NCBI GenBank assembly: GCA_002682825.1
Contig: NOKP01000070.1
Location: 1 to 64,000, forward strand
Source of the DNA: Neonectria sp. B-13
Taxonomy: Eukaryota > Ascomycota > Sordariomycetes > Hypocreales > Nectriaceae
Length of the DNA stretch: 64,000 nucleotides
Reading direction: 5' to 3'
In this document: piece after piece, positions 23,055-33,016 of the stretch
Position numbering within the stretch: the stretch's first letter is position 1
How the letters are laid out: each line of letters starts with the position of its first letter
Program-made: the position numbers and the translations under genes
The notes under the pieces: generated by a model
The model's input: the letters and a program-made list of their open reading frames with translations, nothing else
The model's database searches: none
What the model was told of the DNA's origin: nothing

Positions 23055-23165
23055 AGGTTTGAAGGGCCTCTGGATAGTGGTTAGTAGTGGTTTGGAACCC
23101 CCTTGTATTAGGAGCACACATTATCTAGCAATTGACCTTGTTCAAAATAATGAATTGGGCAGGGT
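23055..23165 (+). repeat. tRNA-like SINE remnant 2
   Basis: Shares GGATAGTGGTTAG, TTGGAACCCCCTTGTA and a TTGTTCAAAATAATGAATTG end with remnant 1, in the same orientation and more decayed. It is probably a second copy of one tRNA-derived family. Confidence 0.4.
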
Positions 23166-23514
23166 TAATTTCACTAATGCTTAAAGTCACTCTATATACC
23201 TTAGCCTTAGTAGGGGTCATATAGGGCTCAATATGAAGGTGGAGGCTTACAACAGTCAAAGAGATAAGGCAACTGAGATGTGTAGGGCATTGGGATAGCC
23301 TGGTTAGCTGCCCTAGAGCGCCTCTTTACTAATGATAATATAGCAGCCGCTGGCCTTCAGGTAGCTCGGTGCGAGAATGGGGGAGGGGAGTGAGACTACT
23401 CAGAGGCAAGGACAGCTGAACCTGTATGCCACTGATACCAGTATGACAATTGTATCACCCAAACAAACAGAGGCCTATAGGATAGTTATACCAGTTACTT
23501 CTTGCATACTAATG
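23166..23514. other. GC-normal island, no gene seen
   Basis: Balanced composition with no long open frame and no recognisable motif. It precedes the palindrome array and may be part of the same element. Confidence 0.3.
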
Positions 23515-23935
23515 TACATTACTAGTAATAGCTACCACCCCTAGAAAGTACGCCTACATACCAATAACAGTTCAGATGAATTACTAGTAATATCAATCGT
23601 TGTAATATCTCCTAACCAGTAATAGTAAGATATTACTAGTAACTTAGGTCTGGCACATACTGGTAGATAAGTGCTGCTAGTAATTGATTCTAGAGCGTTA
23701 CTAGCAGGTAGAGGCTACTAGTAGGATGTCCCCTGCTAATGCTAGTAGGAGAGCGCTTCCAGTAACTAAGGCCCCTGCATTACTAGTAGGATAGGCACTG
23801 AAGGTACTAGTAAAGGTATAGCATTACTAGCAACCAAGCAGTAGTAGTACCAGTAATAGGGGAGGCCTATTGACTGGTAGGGAGGTGCCACTGGTAACTC
23901 AGCCCCTAGCGTTACTAGCAGGTAGGCGCTACGCT
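23515..23935. repeat. array of ACTAGTA-type palindromes, about 21.5-bp period
   Basis: At least 15 matches or near matches to TTACTAGTAA (variants ACTAGCA, ACTGGTA, CCAGTAA). The core centres lie near 23522, 23584, 23637, 23678, 23702, 23718, 23741, 23760, 23782, 23807, 23826, 23850, 23873, 23891 and 23914. From 23678 onward the mean spacing is about 21.5 bp, close to two helical turns. Interspersed GG and CC words make the array GC-richer than its surroundings. It may be a degenerate minisatellite or a clustered binding-site array. Confidence 0.6.
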
Positions 23936-23965
23936 TAGCTTGCCACGTTTCCAGGACTGTAGGCC

Positions 23966-24250
23966 TTAAATATGCTTTTCGATAACAGCCTTATTTAGCT
24001 CAGTAAGCTCTGCCTTTCCTGCAATAATTGCAAACTTTAGGTCAGGGATAATACTTACTATAGACTTAATAAATGCTTTTAACTTATTATTATCTAAGCT
24101 TTTTACCTGATTGATAATCTATTTATTATTATTATAGGCAATAGTATAGGCAACTATAGCCTTTGCCCCTTTAGCATAGAAAATCTTAGCTTTAATTAAC
24201 CTTTTATCTTTAATCCTTTGCCTCTCTTTCCATTGCTCTTTTAACTTCTT
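23966..24250 (-). pseudogene. relic of an unidentified protein-coding sequence
   Basis: On the minus strand a coherent frame of about 90 codons (EQWKERQRIKDKRLIKAKI ... IVSIIPDLKFAIIAGKAELT ... NKAVIEKHI) ends at TAA 23966-23968. It is interrupted by a single TAG that would be Trp or Gln before RIP. Composition and helix-like periodicity are protein-like, but I do not recognise the family. It could belong to a transposon or to a host gene fragment; no start or introns are visible. Confidence 0.45.
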
Positions 24251-25783
24251 TACTAAGTGGAGAATAAACACTATGTTATATAACTAGTACTTTAGTATTA
24301 TCTGAATTGTGTGATAAAAGTCCTTTCTAAGATAGATGCAAGTTATATAATGGTCTTTAAGTGGAATTAAGATAAGGTTTTATAAAAGGTCTTTAATAGA
24401 AGTACTCTAATTACCTTTAGAGTTTAGTTTAAGGTTAAAAATAGAACTATTCTAAAGGATATAAGAATCTTAGAAAGATATCTTAATTAGAAGTTTAAGA
24501 CTAGTAATACTTAATAAAGTGTATAGTTTACTAAGTGTTTAGAAAATTAATATAGCTTTACTAAGATTTAGAAAAGAATAGTATAGTTCTACTAAGATTT
24601 AGAAAAATTAGTATAGTTCTACTAAGATTTAGAAAAGTTAGTATAATTCTACTAAGTCTTAGACCTAGTTTTATATAGGCACAATCCTATTAGCTAGCTA
24701 TAAGCCTAGTTTGATTATTCTTAATATTTATATATAATATAGTAAGAGGCTAACTAATTAACTGATTAATATACTTTTATCTTAAATAGGGTTATTTACT
24801 TTATAGTAGGTAATAATAAAATAGTCCTAAGAGGGGCTAGAAAGTTAATAATCTAAGCATTTAAGGTAGATTTATTTATATCCTCTAGATTCTTAAGATA
24901 AACACCTTTTATAGTTTATTATTACTTTCCTTAAGCTTAGCTTTTACTATAGCTAAATCAAACAACCTAAGAGTAATAAACCCCTTAAAAGCTAGAGACC
25001 AGCTAGCTAAGGACTTTCAAGTGGAAGATATATATATTGAATGCTATATTACTATCTTAGCTAGTATAGTTCTAGAATACTAATAATATATTATCAACTA
25101 AGTTATTAACATTAAGTATACTATAATACTATTAGGAGAATAGTAGAACATATTATGCCTACTAAGCTAGGAGTAAGTCTACTTATTACTTCTTTTACTA
25201 CTTTACTAATAGAATTAAACTCTTTAAAATTTATTTTTCTTAAATCCTAATGATTAAAAAGACTAGATAAAGAACATCTACAAAAGAAGCCTACTAAAGA
25301 ACTCCTATCAAAGAACCCCTACTATAGATTCTATACTAAAGTTTCTATACTAAAGTTTTTATACTAAAGTTTTTATACCAAAGAACCCCTGCTAAAGAAT
25401 CTATACTAAAGAATCTATACTAAAGAATATTTATTAAAGAATATCTACTAAAACATCCACTAAAGAACTCCTAGTGCTAAAGTTTACCTCTAGAACATTA
25501 ATACATTTATATCAGCTTTAAACATATAAGTATAATATATTCTATAGTAATGCTTAAGAGTTATTATTCTTTAAAAAGAGAAGTCTAGCTAGATGATTTA
25601 TACCTGCTTTAGGCTATCTCTTATTCTTAGCTCTAGTTACATAGGATAGAACTATAAACTACTATATATAAATAAATAAATGTAGAACACTATTAGATTA
25701 CTACCTTTGACTATCTAGTAACATTCCTGATACTATGTTATGAATATCTTACTTTTGGGGTTAAAAGTATATAATAACAAACA
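24251..25783. repeat. AT-rich stretch with two degenerate minisatellites
   Basis: RIP-type DNA without a gene. At 24,520-24,665 a unit of about 34 bp (AGTATAGTTCTACTAAGATT + TAGAAAA) repeats about four times. At 25,310-25,460 units of 15-17 bp (CTATACTAAAGTTTTTA, later CTATACTAAAGAAT) repeat about nine times. Units differ by a few bases, so neither is a CRISPR array (no constant repeat, no spacers). Confidence 0.55.
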
Positions 25784-27277
25784 CTACTTCCTCCTCCTTG
25801 TTGTCCTTTTCTCCTTGCCCTCTGCCTTTCTCTTTGTCCTCTTATTCCTCTGAACTGCTACACTGGGGAGCATATGTTTACCAATATTCCCCTGCTTCGT
25901 ATCGGTCTGTGGCTGAGCCCTCGTTCTAACTTCTTGAGGGCCCTTGCGCTCTGCGGCCTCTGGCTTAGCATCCGTTCTACCCTCTCGAGGGATCCCGTCT
26001 TCCGCATCAACCTCTGACCGAGCCCCCGTTGCATCTTCTCGAGGGACCCCGTCCTCCGCATTAGCCTCTAGGTCAGCTCCTGTTTCATCTTCTCGAGGGG
26101 CCCTACGCTCTGCATCGGCCTGTGATTGAGCCTCCGTTCTACCCTCTCGAGGGACCCTACGTTCTGCATCAGCCTCCGGCTCAGCCCCTATTGCATCTTC
26201 TCAAGTAACCCCGTCCTCCTCATTCAACCTTGTTACATCTTCCGGATAGGATGTCTCATTTGTGGTAGAAGTAGGTATCTTGCTGGCAATACGTTCAGCC
26301 GTTTGTTGTTAGTAGTATTCAAGCTTCTCCTGATTGAGTTATAGCTTAGACTTGATAGTTAAGGTGTCTTTCTTAGATTTGACTATAGTACTAACTATAA
26401 CTTTAAAGTTAATTAAAACTACTATAGTAATTATAGCTAATATTCTAGTTCTTTCTTCTAAAACTTTAATAAGGATTTTACTTTAATTATTCTTATTTAT
26501 AAAGAATATATAATTATTACTAATAGAAAGTAATATATTTTAAGGTATTAATATTATAACTTTAAGTAGACTATTAGTCTATAAGTATGAGTTAATACTA
26601 ATAGACTAAGATAGGATTAGTAAAATAGTAATATTTGAATAAAAGGCTATATATATAGTTCTATAAGTAATACCTTTCTATAGTTAGAAGAAAGAGAGCT
26701 TAATTTCTAAGAACTCTTTAATATATAGTTCCTTAATATATAGTAGATTACTTAAGCTATTAATAATAATAATATAGTTAAGGTCTTTCTTCTTAGAAGA
26801 ATTCAATAGAACTACTTTATTAATAATACTAGATAACTTTTTGAATGTTAATATATATACTTTATTAAATTCTATATAATTAATTATTATATTTATTAGC
26901 TCTTCTCTATAATTAGATCTATAGATTATAATAATAATACCCTTCATATTAAGGTCTAATATCTCTTTCTTCCTAGATTTACATTCAGCCAGAAGCCTCT
27001 TATTGTCAATTATATACTTAGGTTTGCTAATCTTTTTCTTTACAAAATCCATAAGCGCCTTATTAACATTGAACCCACCTAAGCAATTGTTGCCTATAGT
27101 AGCCTTAACAAGGAACCTATAGTTATCTAGCGAGTTCTACTCCCTGCTCAGTCTGTCTGGCGAGTCCCCCCTGTACATGGCCGTTGAATACATCAGGGTC
27201 ACATCCATAGTGCCACCACCTGGGTCCACAACAAGCACATTGGATGAAGAACCTTCCAACGGGTTGGACGTAAAGAA
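25784..27277 (-). pseudogene. Hsp70-like (actin-fold ATPase) pseudogene with 18-residue C-terminal repeats
   Basis: Read on the minus strand in one frame from about 27,277 to a final TAG at 25,784. The ATPase phosphate motif VLVVDPGGGTMDVTL (about 27,238) is followed by ATIGNNCLGGFNVNKALMDF and FNKVYILTFKKLSSIINKVV. Then comes KKDLNYIIIINSLSNLLYIK, where Hsp70 proteins have a DYVLLTGGSS-like turn, consistent with G-to-A RIP. Several in-frame TAG, TAA and TGA codons interrupt it. The tail carries five to six copies of a 54-nt, 18-residue charged repeat (PREDETGADLEANAEDG type, 25,930-26,206) and a basic end (KRTKRKAEGKEKRTTRRRK). The ATPase part is incomplete at its N-terminus. The repeats are GC-normal while the ATPase part is heavily RIP-mutated. 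Confidence 0.65.
25930..26206. repeat. 54-bp tandem repeat (coding, 18 codons per unit)
   Basis: The CCTCGAG-type anchor recurs every 54 bp. In the mirror arm the anchors are at 56114, 56168, 56222, 56276 and 56330, plus a shorter 51-bp step to 56381. It lies within the tail of the Hsp70-like relic and keeps its frame. Confidence 0.8.
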
Positions 27278-27946
27278 GTTGATATTTCATCTACTACATC
27301 AGTTATGTGCTGCTAGTAGCCTAGATCTAGAACCTCTTGAAAATGATTATAGCGCCTGACCTAGTTATCTTCCTCTTTAGACTTGACTTACGCAACTCCA
27401 TTCGGCCTAAATATCATCCAAAGGTGATCCGACCTACATCTTATTCACGGATCCTCGCTATGCGCAAATGAGATCTATGCATCTGCCATTGTTTCAGCCA
27501 GCCTCTACTTCTCTAGTGCCAATGCTTCTTGCTTGTTCATAAAGAGACAGAGGAGGTCATGGCAATGATGCGCAGTCCCTTTCAAGGGCCCACGAGAGAG
27601 AAAGCCATGGCCCCTCAGCCTCTACAGCTCAGACATCAAAGACCATTAGGGCAACGGCCGACTCTTCATTTAGGTAAGACATTTCCTTGAGTGAGCGGTT
27701 GGCTCGGCCAGGGCACAAAGGTTGGTAGAGTTGCTAGAGACCAAACAGCTTCAAGCGGGATTGGGACGATGCAACCTCAGGGCTTTATGCTTACGAGGAG
27801 TTCTGAGTGGACGGGCTACGGGAAAGGGGTTATAGCCGGATGATGTTGGCTGCAGTTAGCACGTCACGAAGCGTCCATGGGAAAAGAGGTATGGCCGCTG
27901 GCACCAGCCAGAAGTGTGGTATGGCGCTGTTCCCCTGGAATACTTC
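27278..27946. other. non-coding flank between Hsp70 relic and kinase-ankyrin gene
   Basis: GC-normal sequence with no supported reading frame on either strand. It probably contains the 3' end of the kinase-ankyrin transcript and the lost 5' part of the Hsp70-like gene. Confidence 0.35.
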
Positions 27947-30900
27947 CTAACTAGATGTCTTTCGAGTCCCGGGACCCTCGTCGGGACCAGGCATGTTGAA
28001 CTCGGGGAGGTAAGACCTTGCAGTAGCCGGCCGGGACCTCGACCGAACAAGACAAGACTTCCTTGCCAATAGGTCCTCGCGCAGCTCCACCTCTTTCTGG
28101 AATGATGACACAATCGCCTCCAGCGGCTCCTCTCTCCCGGGCCCCTCCCCTCGACGACGGCCGTGATCGTTAGGAACTCGCCCCTCCTCGTCTTTGATAG
28201 CCGGATTAGCTCGAGGGAGAGGAGTTCTGTCTAGGATTTCTCGTCCTGCAGGTAGTGGACGATGTGGAGACCGGTGACGCCTCAATCGCCGCAAGAATTG
28301 GCTACTCCCCATCAGCTTTTGGAGCCCCCGCGGCTGACCGACGGTGGCAAGGCGTCCGGCGGTCCAGTCCGCACCGGCGAGCTCTGAGTCTCCATCAAGC
28401 AGACTGAGAAGGTCGAAGGGCAGATCTCCTGTGATTGATTGAAGTGAATCGGGCTTCAGGGTAGCGAGAACGTGGACGCAGGAGCATCTAGACTCGTCCT
28501 TGGCATTGAGAAGCGCAGCAAGTTTGTCGCGACCAAGCAAGCCGTGCCCAACCCTGACCAGGACATCAAAATTGGATACCTGGCCGTGGCCGATGCTGGT
28601 AAGGAATGCTGTCTGTCCTAAGCCGTCTGTCGCCCCGAGGTTGGGCCGACTATTGAGTATTCGGTCTAGAATCTTCGTTTCTGACTGGCAAGAAGCAAAG
28701 TGTAGGGGAGTCTGGCCCGTAGCGTCCTTCTCTTCGAGCAAATGGCCGGCAACACCCAAGACGTACTCCACCATCTCGTCACTCCCTGAGGCGACGGCAA
28801 GATGAAGCGCGGTACACCCATCCGCGGCCGATGCGTTGACGTTGGAGCCCTTCTTTTCGAACCACTCCGCCGCAACCGCATTGTTCTGCAAGACAGCAAG
28901 CAAGAAAGGCGTCAAGCCAAACTCGTCCCGGCTCTCAAGATCAAGCCGCAAGTTCCTCAAAAGAAGCTCAAGGATAAGCCGTTGGTGGTTAGGCTGGTCT
29001 ATTTTCGCCTCCTCTGGATCATCCCTAATCTCGTTTCTGTCCAGGTACACCCACATCTTGTCGTCGGCAAAGTACCCCTTCCCGAGAGCAGCGAGGTGCA
29101 GAAGCGACAGCGCTCCCTCGCCAGTGTGGAACCTGCGCTCATACTCTGGCCCGCAGAGCGTTGCCACGAACATGGGCCGGATCAGCAACACCGAACTCTG
29201 CAGAGCGTCGAGCGAGCCCATGCAGGGCCGTGCCGGGTCGACTCCGTACCGCAGCAGGGCGAGGAAAGTAAGCCAGCAGTTCTCGACGATGGAGAAGTAG
29301 ATGGGGCTCGCGGCCCTAGGGTGCGCCCCGTGCGTCTGGTAAGCCTGGAGGTCCAGGTTCAGATTCTCATTGTCCGTGAACAACTCGGCAATGTTTCGGT
29401 AGTGCTCGATGAGCAGCCAACCACTCGACTCCAGCCGCTTCAGCTGGTCACTGATCCGCTTCAGCTGCGACCAAAAGTCAATCGCCTTATAGTGGCCGTC
29501 CCCGCAGATGTGGCGGATGAAGTCTCTCTCGGCGATGGCCGCCAGGTCGGCGCCGCCGGCCAGAAGGGAAATAGCGCGGTGGGTGCGCCCCTGCTCAAGG
29601 ACCTCCTGGATGGGGTTGCGACCGCTGTCGAGCTTCCGGTTGATGTCCAACTCGTGCTTGGTCGTGAGATGCTTCATCAGCCGCGTGAGGCCGTGCTCGG
29701 CGCAGATGCGCAGAAGATTATTCAGGGCATTTTCACGCTTCACCATGCCTGGCATCATGTTGGCGCGCATTTGTTCCGGCCCCCCGGGACCGTTGTGCAT
29801 GTCTATCATCATGAATAAGATCGAGTCTATGTCCTTGTTTTCCGGGCGGAGTTCCTCTGGCAGTGCGCCGGATTTCTGTAGCACCTCAAAGGCGGCCGGT
29901 TCGTCGCTGAGCAGTGCGTTCACCCAGTTTCCTCGAAGCTCCGGAACGGCGTCGCCGACGTCTGGCTGGCGTAAGATTGGATCAGTGCGATTGCTCTCCT
30001 TGATGTGCTGGTGGCTAATGTAGGCAGTCGACGAGATCCTGAGGAATCGAGTGACCGAGTTCCAGTCCTCGAACGTGTACAGGGCTAAGGCGAGGCGGTC
30101 CTCAAACAAAGCCCGCGACAACGTTGTGCGAGATTCCGTCTCGCTGTCCATATGGCTGCTGAACATCTTGAGAGACCATTTGAGTTCTTTATCCGGATCA
30201 AGGGACATGTCACGGAACTGGTCCCTCGTGTAGTAGCGAGTCATGTAGATGGATCGGTAGACGTCACCCAGGCTGGTATTCTCCGTCATCTCGACACCCT
30301 TGGTCGCGTACTTCTTGGAGAGCGCCAAGTCCACCGGGACTCCGTAGCCCATTCCGTAGATCGTGAGCAGGATCACAGTTGCTGCCACAGAGCCTGCGGG
30401 GCCGTCTGCGTCCTTGTGTAGTTCTCGGAGAAGAGAGGCGTGCATCTCCGGCGTCAGGGTTTGGAGGATCCTCGCTGAGGCAAACATACTCCGGAATCGG
30501 GTCTGAATGAGATGTCAGTCTCTCTCTAATGGCAAAGGCAAGGCAGCGCACCGCCCATTCTTGCCATCCCTGTCTCTCGCCCGGGCGTTTCCCATCAACA
30601 ATAAGGTGATCATGGCAGGCGTAAATCTTAGCGGGCTTGCGATTGCGGGATATTCTATAGGCGTGAGCTCAGAGCACCTTCAATGGTGAGGTAGTACCTA
30701 CTCGACCATGGGTAACGCTGCTGAAGCTCTGAGCCTTACGTTGGGCGGTCTGAGCATATTCATGACGACAACGGGAGTCATTACGGGGAGATAGCCAGCA
30801 CATTGTGCCATCTCTCCGTCGGCGGTTTTCAAGCGCCATGCCGCCTTGGTGGAGTTAGTCTCGTCGAAACTTCCAAGGATCGGATTCGGTGTTGGATACT

Positions 30901-32364
30901 CACCCGCGCCTCGTTCCTGAACAGCAGCTCGTCGAAGATGACCTGGGTCTTGAAAAGAGGATCTCTCTTGATCTTCTCGATCATCAAGCGATTCAAGCGA
31001 GAGGAGAAAGCATGGACCGGTAGCTCGTCCTCCAGCTCAGCGTTAAAGCTGTTGACGTCGTCCTGCGTCGCAATGTCCATCCTCAAGCTGTCCAGGAACC
31101 AGGTCTTGTACTTCCTGCACACCTCCCCATTCAGCTTTCCCTCCCGGAATGACTGCCGGTTCTTCTCCCACTCCGGCCCGCTCGTCGGGCCTAGTGGCAG
31201 CGTGCTGCTCAGGACATACCAGATGATGAGCCCGCACGAGTACATGTCCCGCTGGGTCATCCGTGCAAACGGCCTCACGTCGTCGGGGGCCTCGGGCATG
31301 CACTCGGGCGCGTTCCAGTACTCGGTCCCACCGGCGGCAGCGTCCGGTGCCAGCCCTCGATGCTCGTGAACGTCTTCGCAGAACCCAAAGTCGGAGATCT
31401 TGGCGACGAAGGGCATCTTCTCGTCCAGAACGCCGGCGGTTCGCCGGTGAAACAGGAGGATGTTCTCGGGCTTCAGGTCGCCGTGCACGATCTTCTCCTC
31501 GTGGATTGCCGTAAGGCCGGAGACGATATCCGATATCATCCAAGCCTTGGAGTCGAAGTCCCGAGGATCAACCCGCTGCATGTACTGCTCCAGCGTCGAA
31601 AACCCCGGCATGGCGAGGTCCATGATGAGGACGGGGACCAGCTCGCCATCTTCGCCTGTCTCCCAGGTGAAGGCGAGCAGCTTGGCTATGTTCTCGTGGC
31701 GCTTGAGGAAAACGTCGGACATGACCCTGATCTCCATCTCGAGACTCGCCAGCACTACCTTCGGATCTCGCTTCTGTCTGGTCTCGTTGTGGAACGGGCG
31801 GATCCGCTTGAGGGCCACGGTCTTGCCATTGACGGTACCCTTGAACACGGTCATGTTGGCGCCAGCTCCGATCAGCTCCGAGTACTGAACCCGCTTGTTG
31901 TCGACAATCTTGACGCCGTACTCCATCGCCGCCTGGACCAGTTGGTAGGTGCCAGCCCATCTAAAGTTGTCGCCGAGACTGGGTTCTTGGCTGAATTGTT
32001 GCGAGAGATCGCTCCAGTGCTCCAGATTGAGAAGACTGTTCGTGGCACCAGAAGCCCCTGATGGAAGTGGATACCCTGACGCCTCTGGAGTATCGTTGCT
32101 AGGTGGCGCCGGACCTGAAGGCTGCGCGTCATCCCCTTCCGTGGTATCTGCGGCTGCCCTGTCATGAACCAAGCGCAGTTGATCATGGCCGACTCGTGCG
32201 ACTCCAGAGCCAACTGTCCGCAGCTGAGGAAGCTCCGAAGGGGGATGAAAGCTGGCGAAAGTCCGACCCCAAGAGCTGTCTAAGGAGAGACGGCGACGAG
32301 GCTCAGGAGACGATCTGCCCGAGGACGTGGATCCTGGGTCTTTTTGGATTCGTCGAAGCAACAT
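27947..32364 (-). CDS. Ser/Thr protein kinase - Sel1-like - ankyrin repeat protein, about 1,373 aa
   Basis: Predicted signalling kinase with a long scaffold tail. Exons: 30904-32364, 30740-30844 and 27947-30502. The introns are 59 bp (GTGAGT, GACTAAC branch) and 237 bp (GTAAGG, CTGAC branch, TTCAG); all junctions are phase 0, so the kinase and ankyrin frames form one gene. Kinase motifs: glycine loop IGAGANMTVFKG (165-176), K186 in VALKRIRP, catalytic loop HGDLKPENILL (H294, D296), DFG 325-327, APE 352-354. The loop is HGD, not HRD. Residues about 525-590 show a Sel1-like pattern (GYGVPVDLALSKKYATKGVE). Ankyrin repeats span about 1045-1190 (DGCTALHLAVASGSDEMVEY; TGQTPLHFASCQSE). Residues about 1264-1306 look like an out-of-frame segment. 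It is divergent from the HeLo-like gene 652 bp away. The long second intron could hide a small extra exon. Confidence 0.8.
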
Positions 32365-33016
32365 CTTGAAAGACCACTCAAGGCAGATATGTGGTTCAAC
32401 GAGGATATGCCCAGAGCAGACGGGGAACGTCGAAAATTTCCAAGCGGAAGAGGGCTGTCTTGTACATTTTCGAAATTCCCATTTCTCAGCCGCAGCTGTC
32501 GAGGACGAACTATTGGAATGCAGCGGGCGCTGAAGTTAGTAAATAAATGGAAAACGGCTAGACCGCGCACTGAGTCTGCCCAATCGCCCAATGGCGACCC
32601 CGCCTGCGTGAAAGGCGAAACAGCAGCAGCGGCAAGGAAAAGGGGCCTGTGTTGCGTTGATATCTGAAGAATAAGGCATCCACTGCATCTTTCAGCCTGA
32701 CCGCCTTTGCAGGCACGGCCGGGTGAGCTTAGCTTCAGCATCAACATGCACATCTACGCACACACCACATTCCACAGCCTCCTGCTGCTGCCGCCACCAA
32801 GGATCTTGGAACAGAAGGGGCTGAAAGTCCCGTTACCTCAAGGGCTCGCCCCTGCAGCAGCTGCTGCTTCCTCTCAATCCATGCATCTTCAGCCTGATTC
32901 TTTCCCTTCCTCAACAACAGCGGTATCGATGTCAACCCGTTTTCTCGCCGCACCCGCCCGCTCTGTGTTGCTTCCAGACGACGAGGCCCAGGCAGGAGCT
33001 TAGTACCTTAAGCTCA
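32365..33016. promoter_or_regulatory. divergent promoter region of the kinase / HeLo-pseudokinase pair
   Basis: 652 bp between the two start codons. GC-normal, with no supported gene; the small frames on both strands overlap and lack motifs. It is the only regulatory space between the two genes, so co-expression is likely. No specific operator was identified. Confidence 0.45.

Noticed and set aside
28802..29818. 338-codon frame antisense to the ankyrin gene (and 31360-32061, 233 codons, antisense to the kinase; mirrored on the right)
   Set aside because: GC-rich coding DNA keeps antisense frames open. These have no domain or promoter, whereas the sense strand has full kinase and ankyrin motifs.
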